From the NCBI RefSeq assembly GCF_018588585.1, contig NZ_JAEUFG010000001.1, positions 248,001-312,000 of the forward strand: 64,000 nt of DNA. The letters are read 5' to 3'. Position numbers and translations under genes: made by a program. Below, one piece after another: positions 1 to 8,146 of the stretch. The DNA comes from Bacillus sp. SM2101. Lineage in GTDB: Bacteria; Bacillota; Bacilli; Bacillales; SM2101. The stretch's first letter is position 1; each line of letters starts with the position of its first letter. A model generated the notes under the pieces. The model was not told the DNA's origin. It searched no databases and was given only the letters and a program-made list of their open reading frames with translations.

Positions 1-284
1 ATATATGCACGATGTGATGCTTGTATTTCTTTTTTCTTCATTTCAATTTCATTTTCTAACATTTCTTCTTGAAACTCTGATTTTGTATTCATTGATGAAA
101 AGATTTGGTCGATGTCTGTTGACAGTAGTTGAAGAAGTGGGGTAATTATAATTGTAATTAATAATAAACCAGTGACCATTTTGACATATTTTTGTATGCT
201 AGTATCCGGAATTAATAAATCTATGACTGTTGCAAGAAGAAGAAACAAGATGACATTTGTAATCCATTCAAGCAAAAACTCCAC
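1..284 (-). CDS. spoIIIAF: Stage III sporulation protein AF, C-terminus outside the window
   Basis: SpoIIIAF is a membrane component of the SpoIIIA-SpoIIQ channel between mother cell and forespore. About 94 residues are visible: a short start (MEFLLEWITNVILFLLLATV), two hydrophobic segments at roughly 5-25 and 35-55, then a charged region that leaves the window. I chose the GTG at 282-284 because GAGGTG lies six bases upstream and the resulting N-terminus resembles the family. It follows spoIIIAE by 27 bases, so it is the sixth gene of the operon. The position and membrane pattern make the call firm. The rest of the gene, and spoIIIAG/AH, should lie to the left of the window. Confidence 0.85.
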   Translation of the reverse strand, partial: MEFLLEWITNVILFLLLATVIDLLIPDTSIQKYVKMVTGLLLITIIITPLLQLLSTDIDQIFSSMNTKSEFQEEMLENEIEMKKKEIQASHRAY

Positions 285-311
285 ATCATTCACCTCATCA
301 GCTATAAAAAA

Positions 312-1484
312 CTACCTCACCATCATAGTCATATTTCCAACTGCAATAATTACTGTAATACTTAGAAAAAACATAAGTGATACGATTGCTAAAGCAGCAA
401 AAATATAGATAATACTTTTGCTAATAATATCTAAGCAATCTATAACAGGACCACCGCCAATAGGTTGTATCAAAGCTGCAGTCAATTTATAAATAACTGC
501 TATTGATAATATTTTCAGCGCTGGGAATACCGCAATTAATAACAATATTGCTACTCCAACTATACCGACAGTGTTTTTTAATAGTAAAGATGCACTTATG
601 ACTGTATCAGTCGTTTCAGTGAAGATCCGACCAATGACAGGGACAAAATTGTTTGTTACAAATTTAGCAGTACGAATAGTGATTCCATCTGTCACCGCAG
701 AGGATGATCCTTGAACTGAAATAACGCCTAGAAATACAGTTAAAAAAGTACCGAGCAAGCCAATGCTTATACTTTTTAATAATTGAGCCAATTGCGTTAC
801 TTTATAATGGTCAGTTAGTGTACTTACAATACTTAATAATGCAGATAAGAATAATAGGGGTAGCACAATATAATTTATTAGTAAACCACTTGTGTTCATC
901 AAAAAAAGAATGATCGGATGAAAAAAAGCAGCTGAGATAATGCCCCCAGAAGTAGCAATTAGTGCTAGTAAAAGCGGAATTAACGCAATCATGAAATTCG
1001 TCATGATTTCTATTGCCTCTTTCGTAAATTGGATAACAATATGAAAGCTGTTTAAAGCAATGATGATTAGCACCATATATACGAGAGCATAAGCCACTTT
1101 ACTAACCGTTTGCTGTTCAAAAGCATTTTGAACTGTTTGCAAAAACATACTTAAGATTGTTAGCATTAGTAAAGTTCCTAATAGTTTTCCATTTGCGGCA
1201 AGTTCGTAAAATAAAAATTTTACTAACCCCATTAACCACTGTTGAATTGAGAATTCTTTCTCACCACGAACAAAATCAAAAAAACTGCCTTTTTGGCTTT
1301 CTGGTAAAAAGCCACCATACTTCGTCACTATTTCATCCCAAAACTGTTTAATTTCTTCAATCCCAAGTGCCTCCAACTGTTGATCAACAAAATCTTGTTG
1401 AGGGGAAGAAGCTTGTACATTATTCGGAAAGAAAAAAAACAAAAACAAAGCTGAAGCGCAAAATATTAAACATAGTTGCTTCAA
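312..1484 (-). CDS. spoIIIAE: Stage III sporulation protein AE
   Basis: Polytopic membrane protein of the SpoIIIA complex, needed for sigma-G activity in the engulfed forespore. The 390-residue product has an N-terminal signal-like segment (about 1-25, ending near VQASS), a soluble stretch with QQLEALGIEEIKQFWDEI, and then about seven hydrophobic segments from residue 95 to the C-terminus, as expected for the family (about 400 residues). It starts at a TTG preceded by AGGAGG with eight-base spacing. An 80-bp gap separates it from spoIIIAD, the largest gap in the operon. Assignment rests on length, topology and operon order. Confidence 0.92.
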   Translation of the reverse strand: MKQLCLIFCASALFLFFFFPNNVQASSPQQDFVDQQLEALGIEEIKQFWDEIVTKYGGFLPESQKGSFFDFVRGEKEFSIQQWLMGLVKFLFYELAANGKLLGTLLMLTILSMFLQTVQNAFEQQTVSKVAYALVYMVLIIIALNSFHIVIQFTKEAIEIMTNFMIALIPLLLALIATSGGIISAAFFHPIILFLMNTSGLLINYIVLPLLFLSALLSIVSTLTDHYKVTQLAQLLKSISIGLLGTFLTVFLGVISVQGSSSAVTDGITIRTAKFVTNNFVPVIGRIFTETTDTVISASLLLKNTVGIVGVAILLLIAVFPALKILSIAVIYKLTAALIQPIGGGPVIDCLDIISKSIIYIFAALAIVSLMFFLSITVIIAVGNMTMMVR

Positions 1485-1564
1485 TTTGTTTACCTCCTAC
1501 ACAAAGTGAACTCTTCTAGAACATTAGCATGCAAGGTATTTAATTTCCCCTCTATCCATATGTT

Positions 1565-1957
1565 TCATATTGATGGGATTAATCTTATGATCGTTTCAAT
1601 GATGACAGTTAAAATAGGGATAGCCATCGTTAAAATTAAAATTTTGCCGGCTAATTCTATCTTAGTAGCAATTGCTCCTTGACCTGCATCTTTAGTAATC
1701 TGCGCACCAAATTCTGCTATATATGCAATTCCAATAATCTTCATGATCGTTTCGATGTATACCATATTCACATTAGCATTCACAGCTATTTTTTCTATCA
1801 TTCGAATAACTTCATAGATTTGATCTATTAGAAATAGAAAAATAATACAGCTCACAAACACAACTAGTAAAAATGCAAATGATGGTTTTTGTTCATTGAC
1901 AATCATCGCTAAGAACGTAGCAATCAAACCAATACCAACAATTTGAACAATCTCAAT
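1565..1957 (-). CDS. spoIIIAD: Stage III sporulation protein AD, probable ATT start
   Basis: Small membrane protein of the SpoIIIA channel (family length about 130). The first conventional start in frame is a TTG at 1925-1927, which would drop the first membrane segment and leave no ribosome-binding site nearby. Reading further upstream gives MEIVQIVGIGLIATFLAMIV, as the family requires, if translation starts at ATT (1955-1957). GAGGTG sits seven bases before that ATT, and the spoIIIAC stop (1973-1975) lies upstream in the same frame, so no ATG, GTG or TTG is available. The 130-residue product contains NVNMVYIETIMKIIGIAY and FGAQITKDAGQGAIATKIEL, typical of the family. The gene is certain; the ATT start is inferred. 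Confidence 0.88.
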   Translation of the reverse strand: MEIVQIVGIGLIATFLAMIVNEQKPSFAFLLVVFVSCIIFLFLIDQIYEVIRMIEKIAVNANVNMVYIETIMKIIGIAYIAEFGAQITKDAGQGAIATKIELAGKILILTMAIPILTVIIETIIRLIPSI

Positions 1958-1972
1958 GACTAAACACCTCGC

Positions 1973-2179
1973 TTACCCTTGAAACAAAAAGACTGACTTA
2001 ATTTTTTTAAATAAGTCATCGACAATTGAAGCTACCATAAACAAAATATAAACAAAACCTAATAAGGTTACCCAATGTGCGTAATCTTCTTTTCCCATTT
2101 GTTTTAAAATTGTATGGAGAAATGCAACTACTATACCTACGCCAGCTATTTTAAATATGACATCCACATCTATGCCCAC
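1973..2179 (-). CDS. spoIIIAC: Stage III sporulation protein AC
   Basis: 68-residue protein with two predicted membrane helices (about 8-25 and 37-55) and the family sequence IFKIAGVGIVVAFLHTIL. It is part of the mother-cell membrane complex that joins SpoIIQ to form the feeding channel. It starts at GTG (2177-2179) behind AGGAGG and lies between spoIIIAB and spoIIIAD, exactly as in B. subtilis. Its TAA stop is in the same frame as the downstream spoIIIAD, so the two frames are separated only by that stop and the next ribosome-binding site. Confidence 0.93.
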   Translation of the reverse strand: MGIDVDVIFKIAGVGIVVAFLHTILKQMGKEDYAHWVTLLGFVYILFMVASIVDDLFKKIKSVFLFQG

Positions 2180-2201
2180 GATGTACTTCTCCTCCTAATC
2201 A

Positions 2202-2714
2202 CTACAGCAATAAAATTATTAGTAATAAACCACCTAAAAATCCTAAACTTTTTACCATTTTTTCATATCGTAGCTGTTGTTCCTTCGCCTCATTCTCTTC
2301 TCTTTCTAAATGATTTAAAGCTAACAGTATATGCTTTTGTTGTGAAGTACGGTCGTGCTGACCAAGAGTCTCGCCAAATTGCCTAAGTATCTCCATTTCT
2401 CCTGCTTTTAAAGATGTAAACTTCCATACTTCCTGTAAGCTCTTATTCCAAGCATCTTTTACACTTGTATCACTTGCCTCTAGATTTTTCGCAAAACCCT
2501 CAAACAACCAGGAGAGTGGTTTTTGAAGTTGTGTTGCCAAATTCATAGCTGCATCATGCAGCGGAAGATGACCATACATGATTTCTGCCTCGAGTGATTG
2601 TAATGCCACCTTTAACTGCCTAAGTTGACGTGGTCTCTCCGTTAATTGCTTAGCAGCTTCAAAACCTGTCCACGTAGAAGCAATTAGTATTATCACTGCA
2701 CCAAGAAACTTCAT
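2202..2714 (-). CDS. spoIIIAB: Stage III sporulation protein AB
   Basis: 170-residue protein (family about 171) with an N-terminal hydrophobic anchor (1-20), a helical soluble region (LRQLKVALQSLEAEIMYG at about 33-50) and a C-terminal membrane helix (about 152-170). The family has a fold related to type II secretion protein GspF and contributes to SpoIIIA complex assembly. Its ATG follows the spoIIIAA stop directly (2714/2715), which indicates translational coupling. No anomalies were seen. Confidence 0.93.
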   Translation of the reverse strand: MKFLGAVIILIASTWTGFEAAKQLTERPRQLRQLKVALQSLEAEIMYGHLPLHDAAMNLATQLQKPLSWLFEGFAKNLEASDTSVKDAWNKSLQEVWKFTSLKAGEMEILRQFGETLGQHDRTSQQKHILLALNHLEREENEAKEQQLRYEKMVKSLGFLGGLLLIILLL

Positions 2715-3638
2715 TTAGGTCACTCTCACTTTATTCATGATGTTTTCACCTCTAGCATTCAATACTCGCGAAACAGTCCCTGGACCATTCCTTCTCGTCA
2801 ATTCTATAAACCGATCAAACACTTCCATTTCAAGAATGGGCCTAAGAGATGGACGCTTTTTTAAATCCTGCCATTCGTATCCATGCACAGTCACAAATAA
2901 TCTCACCCCTGCGTTTACTGCTTCTAATATCGCCTCACTATCTTCTACTCTACCTATTTCATCTACTACTAGTACATCAGGGCTCATAGAACGAATCATC
3001 ATCATCATACCCTCTGCTTTTGGACAAGCATCAAGGATATCTACCCTTTCTCCAAGGTCATGCTGTGGGATACCATTGACACTACCAGCTATTTCAGAAC
3101 GTTCATCAACTATACCTACCTTGCACGACTGGATATTCTCATCAGCTATCCCTAAACTTATTATCCGCGTAATATCTCTCAATAGAGTTGTTTTTCCAGT
3201 CTGCGGTGGACCGATTAAAATAGTATTTAGCCATCGGTTGTTATATAAATAATTAGTTAAATGATTTGCCACACCTATCTTTTGCTTTGCAATTCGAATA
3301 TTAAAAGAAGACACATTTCGAATCGCTTTCACATTCCCATTTTCTGTTATAACCTTTCCTGCCAAGCCAACCCGATGTCCACCTTCAATTGTAATGTACC
3401 CTCTCCTAAGCTCCTCTTCTAACGTATAAATTGAATATTGGCTGATTTTATTTAGAAGTTGGCGTCCATCCTCATGTGTAACCAAATATGGATGAAACTG
3501 TGGTTTACCTTCAATGATAACTTCCAATGGTTTCGTAACTCTTACTCGTATTTCTTCTATTTTTTTGAGGGTCGATGGAGAATATTTTGTAAGAAGAAGA
3601 GAGATTGACTGTGGCAACACATTATAAACCTCATCCAT
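2715..3638 (-). CDS. spoIIIAA: Stage III sporulation protein AA, ATPase
   Basis: First gene of the spoIIIA operon and the presumed motor ATPase of the mother cell-forespore channel, related to secretion ATPases. The 307-residue product shows Walker A GPPQTGKTT (about 143-151) and Walker B VLVVDEIGR (about 222-230). The length is typical. It starts at ATG just after a GGGGGTGG ribosome-binding site. A sigma-E-like promoter lies about 100 bases upstream, consistent with the known mother-cell expression of this operon. A repeat array begins just beyond that promoter. Confidence 0.94.
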   Translation of the reverse strand: MDEVYNVLPQSISLLLTKYSPSTLKKIEEIRVRVTKPLEVIIEGKPQFHPYLVTHEDGRQLLNKISQYSIYTLEEELRRGYITIEGGHRVGLAGKVITENGNVKAIRNVSSFNIRIAKQKIGVANHLTNYLYNNRWLNTILIGPPQTGKTTLLRDITRIISLGIADENIQSCKVGIVDERSEIAGSVNGIPQHDLGERVDILDACPKAEGMMMMIRSMSPDVLVVDEIGRVEDSEAILEAVNAGVRLFVTVHGYEWQDLKKRPSLRPILEMEVFDRFIELTRRNGPGTVSRVLNARGENIMNKVRVT

Positions 3639-3737
3639 TTTTCCACCCCCTATTTAACGAACATCCCAAAAATTTCATACTCTTCATAAATGAGTCTTTG
3701 CTAAAACCCTACTTCTCCTTGAATGTCCTTATAACAC

Positions 3738-3767
3738 AATGTATGGTCAGCTTGACCACTTTATGAC
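3738..3767 (-). promoter_or_regulatory. Sigma-E-type promoter of the spoIIIA operon
   Basis: Read on the minus strand, GTCATAAA (3760-3767) and CATACATT (3738-3745) are separated by 14 bases. The sigma-E consensus is close to GTCATATT, 14 bases, CATACAnT. The site lies about 100 bp upstream of spoIIIAA, whose operon is sigma-E dependent in B. subtilis. The match is by eye; no start site is known. Confidence 0.65.
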
Positions 3768-3776
3768 TGCAACTAT

Positions 3777-4671
3777 TGAAGAAAAGCGGAAGCGCATTGC
3801 TCATCCCCGACAAGCGCTGGAGTTATATCACTTGAAGGCGCTTTTTGCCTTGACGAAGCGACCTCGAGGGGATATGCGCTGGAGCTAGACAAATAGAAAA
3901 GAGGAAGGCACTTGCTTATTGGCGACAAGCATAAGAAAAGCCGGATGGAAGGTTGTTCTTTAACCTTCTTGACGACTTGGCTTATGACATCGAGCCGATG
4001 GGGTCTGGAGCTGGACAATGAAGAAAAGCGGAAGCGCATTGCTCATCCCCGACAAGCGCTGGAGTTATATCACTTGAAGGCGCTTTTTGCCTTCGATTGA
4101 TATGACGAAGCGACCTCGAGGGGATATGCGCTGGAGCTAGACAAATAGAAATGCGGAAGGCACTCGCTTATCGGCGATAAGCACTGGAACTTCAACACAT
4201 GAAGGTCCTTTTTACCTTCGTGTGTTGGAGCGAAGCGACTCTAGCCGATGGGGTCTGGAGATGGACAATGAAGAAAAGCGGAAGCGCATTATTCATCCCC
4301 GACAAGCACTGGAAGCCATACACTAGAAGGCGTTTTTTGACTTCGGGTGTATGGCTGAAGTGACCTCGAGAGGCATGGAGGCGAAGCTAGACAATTTAGA
4401 AATGCGGAGCCGACTGTTTTGCCTCGACAAGCACTGGAAGCCATACACTAGAAGGCGTTTTTTGACTTCGGGTGTATGGCTGAAGTGACCTCGAGAGGCA
4501 TGGAGGCGAAGCTAGACAATTTAGAAATGCGGAGCCGACTGTTTTGCCTCGACAAGCACTGGAAGCCATACACTAGAAGGCGTTTTTTGACTTCGGGTGT
4601 ATGGCTGAAGTGACCTCGAGAGGCATGGAGGCGAAGCTAGACAATTCTGAAATGCGGAGCCGACTGTTTTC
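3777..4671. repeat. Tandem array of about 7.2 copies of a 117-132 bp hairpin repeat
   Basis: Copies begin near 3777, 3894, 4019, 4146, 4269, 4401 and 4526, with a truncated eighth at 4651. The core is AAGCGGAAGCGCATT, CCCCGACAAGC, ACCTCGAGGGG and GAGCTAGACAA. Copies 1 and 3 are one subtype and copies 2 and 4 another, so the left half is an A-B-A-B dimer repeat. Copies 5-7 are a third subtype, and 6 and 7 are nearly identical with a 125-bp period. Each copy carries a central hairpin whose outer arms differ between subtypes but stay complementary. Copy 1 has lost 10 bases of its 3' arm relative to copy 3. From memory, similar sequences are scattered between genes in other Bacillus genomes. Two open frames across the array look spurious. 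Confidence 0.92.
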
Positions 4672-4707
4672 ACTAAGTTAGATTAGTCATCTCGGAAAAA
4701 GCTTACA

Positions 4708-4751
4708 AAAAAACACCCATGTACAACTTATTCAAGTACATGGGTGTTTTA
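4708..4751 (-). terminator. Terminator after efp
   Basis: Perfect 12-bp stem (ACACCCATGTAC with GTACATGGGTGT, 4713-4724 and 4736-4747), with an A-run on the left that becomes a T-run on the minus strand. It lies 65 bp downstream of the efp stop and separates efp from the repeat array. Confidence 0.85.
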
Positions 4752-4815
4752 TATTGAATATATTTTTTTAGCATTTTAACTCAGATTGGTAATCAGCTTC
4801 GATTGCTTTCAAACA

Positions 4816-5373
4816 TTATGCGCGTGAAACGTAAGTACCATCTGTAGTATTAATGACTAACTTATCCCCTTCGTTAACGAAGAATGGAACTTGAACAATT
4901 AGCCCAGTTTCAATAGTTGCTGGCTTTGATCCTCCAGAAGCAGTATCGCCTTTAATACCAGGCTCTGTTTCTGTTACGACTAATTCTACAGAGTTCGGTA
5001 GTTCTACTCCGATTGTTTCACCTTGATACATCATGATAGCAACTGGCATGTTTTCTTTTAAGAATTTCAATTCATATTCGATTTGAGTCTCAGGTAACTC
5101 AATTTGTTCATAAGTATGATTATCCATAAATACATGTTGATCACCATTTGCATATAAATATTGCATTTTGCGATTATCAATTTGTGCTTTCCCTACTTTT
5201 TCACCTGCACGGAAAGTTTTTTCTTGAATAGCACCTGTACGAAGGTTACGAAGCTTAGATCTAACAAACGCTGCTCCTTTTCCTGGTTTTACGTGTTGGA
5301 AATCTATTACTCTCCAAATACCTCCGTCTACTTCTACCGTTAATCCTGTTCTAAAATCATTAACTGAAATCAT
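4816..5373 (-). CDS. efp: Elongation factor P
   Basis: EF-P binds stalled ribosomes between the P and E sites and relieves arrest at polyproline. The 185-residue product has the normal length with three beta-barrel domains. KPGKG places the modifiable lysine at residue 32, the position known to carry 5-aminopentanol in B. subtilis. It lies 56 bp downstream of yqhT in the same direction, the usual Bacillus order aroQ-yqhT-efp, and ends at a strong terminator. Confidence 0.97.
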   Translation of the reverse strand: MISVNDFRTGLTVEVDGGIWRVIDFQHVKPGKGAAFVRSKLRNLRTGAIQEKTFRAGEKVGKAQIDNRKMQYLYANGDQHVFMDNHTYEQIELPETQIEYELKFLKENMPVAIMMYQGETIGVELPNSVELVVTETEPGIKGDTASGGSKPATIETGLIVQVPFFVNEGDKLVINTTDGTYVSRA

Positions 5374-5429
5374 CTCTGTTATATCCTCCCATTTTTGTTA
5401 TGTGTATTTCAAACCCTACTAAATGAAGG

Positions 5430-6491
5430 TTACAATATAATTAGCTCTTTTGTTGAATGAGAAAGTGATTCATTTCCATCCTCAGTAATAACTGTATCAT
5501 CCTCTATTCGTACCCCACCAAGACCAGCAACATATATACCTGGTTCCACTGTGACGACCATTCCAGGTACTAGTGCTGTATCAGATTTAAAAGAAAGAGA
5601 TGGACTTTCATGTACTTCCATACCTAATCCGTGACCTGTTGAATGTCCAAAATATTCACCATAACCTTTTTCCTGAATAAAATCACGTGTTAATGCATCA
5701 GCTTCTTTACCTGTCATACCAGGCTTGATTCCTTTCATTCCACGCATTTGTGCTTCTAAAACGATATGATAAATATTTTTAAGCTCTTCGCTTACCTCAC
5801 CTACTGCTACTGTTCTTGTAATGTCCGAACAATACCCTTTGTAATAAGCTCCAAAATCTAATGTAACAAACTCCCCTTTTTCAATCACTTTATCGCTAGC
5901 AACACCATGTGGTAAAGCTGAACGATAACCAGAAGCCACAATAATATCAAACGAAGAAGAAACGGCTCCTTGCTTTCTCATGAAAAATTCAAGCTCATTT
6001 GACACATCTAACTCGGTAATTCCCGGTCTAATATATTCTAAAATATGTTTATAGGCAGCATCAGCTATTTGCGTAGCTTCCTTTAATATCTTAATCTCAG
6101 ACTCCGACTTTATCAACCGTAACTTTTCAATCGCACCTGAAACAGGAATTAACTCTGCACTGCACTCCTTTTCATATGATTTATATGTAGAGAAGGTCAT
6201 GTTATCTTGTTCGAATCCTAATTTTTTAATCCCCATCAACTCTGCTTGTTTTGCAACCTCTTCCATAATGGGAGCTGTATGCTGAACAATATCAAAGCCT
6301 TGAATCTGTTTATTTGCCTGTTCAACATAGCGGAAATCAGTAATAAAAACCGCCTTATGTAAGCTAACTAGTGCTACACCTGCAGTTCCAGTAAAACCTG
6401 TAATATATCGACGGTTATAGCCATTGGTAATTAACAATCCATCGATATCGTGTGAGGAAAATTGTTCGCGGAGTTTTGTTAATTTACTCAT
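5430..6491 (-). CDS. yqhT: Xaa-Pro aminopeptidase family protein (M24B)
   Basis: Pita-bread metallopeptidase expected to remove N-terminal residues before proline. A creatinase N-domain (about 1-125) is followed by the M24 catalytic domain. The five metal ligands are present: D212, D223, H287, E316 and E330, in the contexts LDFGAYY, CSDITRT, GHSTGHGLG, TVEPGIY and GVRIEDD. I start at ATG 6489-6491 (MSKLTKLREQF), which overlaps the aroQ stop and gives the usual 353 residues. The overlap implies coupled translation with aroQ. Confidence 0.93.
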   Translation of the reverse strand: MSKLTKLREQFSSHDIDGLLITNGYNRRYITGFTGTAGVALVSLHKAVFITDFRYVEQANKQIQGFDIVQHTAPIMEEVAKQAELMGIKKLGFEQDNMTFSTYKSYEKECSAELIPVSGAIEKLRLIKSESEIKILKEATQIADAAYKHILEYIRPGITELDVSNELEFFMRKQGAVSSSFDIIVASGYRSALPHGVASDKVIEKGEFVTLDFGAYYKGYCSDITRTVAVGEVSEELKNIYHIVLEAQMRGMKGIKPGMTGKEADALTRDFIQEKGYGEYFGHSTGHGLGMEVHESPSLSFKSDTALVPGMVVTVEPGIYVAGLGGVRIEDDTVITEDGNESLSHSTKELIIL

Positions 6492-6936
6492 TATTTTCAC
6501 TTCCCCTTATATTTTCTATTAATGCTAATAAAGCAAGTTTATAACCATAGGTACCAAGGCCAACAATCTGTCCTATTGTAGCAGGAGCTGTTACTGACAC
6601 ATGTCGAAATGACTCACGAGCATGAACATTTGAAATATGGACCTCTATGACAGGTGTAGAGATACTTGAAATCGCATCTAAAATTGCATAGCTATAATGA
6701 GTGAAGGCACCTGGATTAATGATCACCCCATCATAGTTATCTGCTGCAAGATGAATTTTATCTATGATTTCACCTTCATGATTTGATTGGAAGCAATGAA
6801 GTTCTACCTGCTGGTCCTTTGCAAATATATCTAATTTTTTTTCTAATGATTCTAATGTCTCAACTCCATATACTGTTGGTTCCCTTTTACCAAGCCGATT
6901 AAGGTTAGGTCCGTTAATCAGTAAGACTCGATTCAT
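6484..6936 (-). CDS. aroQ: 3-dehydroquinate dehydratase, type II
   Basis: Converts 3-dehydroquinate to 3-dehydroshikimate in the shikimate pathway. The 150-residue product has the type II signatures: LINGPNLNRLGKREP (about 6-20) with catalytic Tyr at about residue 23, FQSNHEGEIID (about 49-59), NPGAFTHYS (about 74-82) and VHISNVHARE (about 99-108) with the catalytic His near 100. It overlaps yqhT by eight bases. Shikimate kinase (aroK) occurs separately at about 25.0-25.5 kb. Confidence 0.96.
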   Translation of the reverse strand: MNRVLLINGPNLNRLGKREPTVYGVETLESLEKKLDIFAKDQQVELHCFQSNHEGEIIDKIHLAADNYDGVIINPGAFTHYSYAILDAISSISTPVIEVHISNVHARESFRHVSVTAPATIGQIVGLGTYGYKLALLALIENIRGSENNE

Positions 6937-7245
6937 AGCTTTTTATCTCCTTGCACAAGAAATGTTCAATCATAGAACATTCTACCATAAACTGAAGCTT
7001 CTTTCAGTCGCTTTTTCCTTTACGGAGTTTTCTTTAATACCAATGTTATTTGATTAAAATATAGCCACAAAGATTACAAATGCTGTTTTCAATTGATGAT
7101 TTTTTCGTTCGAAGAAATAAAAAACGTTTACAAGCTTGACGTCCTTTCTTCTCTTTAAAAGAGGATAGTCATATTTAGCCTCAACTTGCTGTTTTAATTT
7201 TATTTCAATAGGAATAAAATTATATGAAAAGAGATATTTTAACAA

Positions 7246-7767
7246 CTATTCATTCTCTGTTGAAGGTTGTTGCGGATGACTTTGATCATTAAGTTCATTC
7301 ACTTCAAAAGAAATGGAGTATCCGATAAATACACCATATAATATGTAAACACAGATTGTAGTGATAACAGTGTTCCTTGAAAGTTCGTTCATGTCTTTTA
7401 AACTAGGAAATATTGGATTAAATAAATAAAATACAAGTAACCATAAACCAACTCCATATAATATCCCAACCCAAAGATTGTCGTATTTCTTAAATAATCC
7501 ATAATATAGCAATGCTGTTAAGATTGACAAAAGACCAATAACAATGATGCCAATCACATTTCCTAAAACCTGGTTTTTCCAATCTCCTATTGCCCAAGGT
7601 AATAACACAAGGTTAGGACTCAATTCAGTAAAATTTAGGATGTACGCCAAGTACGAGATTGAACTCCATAATAACCCACCACATAAACCTATTACTATAA
7701 CCTTTGTAACAAGTGGCAGCGGGGTTTCCTTTTGATTTTGCTCTAATGTTTGTTGCTCTGATTCCAT
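7246..7767 (-). CDS. yqhR: YqhR-like membrane protein
   Basis: 173-residue protein with about four hydrophobic segments (roughly 20-45, 65-90, 98-118, 130-155). It is a conserved Bacillus membrane protein of unknown function. Position between aroQ and yqhQ matches B. subtilis yqhR. The 309-bp gap to aroQ holds a 63-codon open frame that starts at the yqhR stop, has no ribosome-binding site and is probably not a gene. Confidence 0.82.
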   Translation of the reverse strand: MESEQQTLEQNQKETPLPLVTKVIVIGLCGGLLWSSISYLAYILNFTELSPNLVLLPWAIGDWKNQVLGNVIGIIVIGLLSILTALLYYGLFKKYDNLWVGILYGVGLWLLVFYLFNPIFPSLKDMNELSRNTVITTICVYILYGVFIGYSISFEVNELNDQSHPQQPSTENE

Positions 7768-7898
7768 ATTTAGTCACCTCTTATACTAGTATATCCCCTC
7801 ATTTTCTTTATATTTGTAAATTATAACTGTGGTACAAATAGGAAATTTTAGCAGAGATGTGTAAATATATATTGTAACGGGTATAATATATTTACATC

Positions 7899-8050
7899 GC
7901 TTGTTTTCGTATGATTTTTATACTATTCAGATATGAAATAGGTATGTATTTAGCAAAGGAGTTCTTCTTAATACATTAATAATCGTGTAAAATCTCTCAA
8001 ATTGCTCTACTATAATAAAAAATATCAACAAAATTTACGAAAAGAGCCTT
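7899..8050. mobile_element. MITE-like element in the yqhR/yqhQ intergenic region
   Basis: About 152 bp. The left end GCTTGTTTTCGTATGATTTT and the right end CAACAAAATTTACGAAAAGA are imperfect inverted repeats matching the ends of the dispersed family in this window. It occupies much of the 379-bp divergent region between yqhR and yqhQ, ending about 95 bp before the yqhQ start. Confidence 0.75.
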
Positions 8051-8146
8051 AACAATTGACACATCAACCTAGAGGTTTTTATTATTTTCTTGTAAAATAT
8101 ACATAGGATGAAGTTTCTCAATGAATTTTTTAGGTTGGTGAATTGA

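Noticed and set aside
3773-4100. Open frames of 88 and 62 codons in the 3.8-4.1 kb region
   Set aside because: They lie in the hairpin repeat array, read different strands of the same repeats and have no ribosome-binding sites.
3777-4671. CRISPR array
   Set aside because: Repeat units are contiguous (about 125 bp) with no unique spacers, and no cas genes are near.
7054-7245. 63-codon frame between aroQ and yqhR
   Set aside because: It begins at the yqhR stop codon with no ribosome-binding site, and the sequence is AT-rich with no family pattern.
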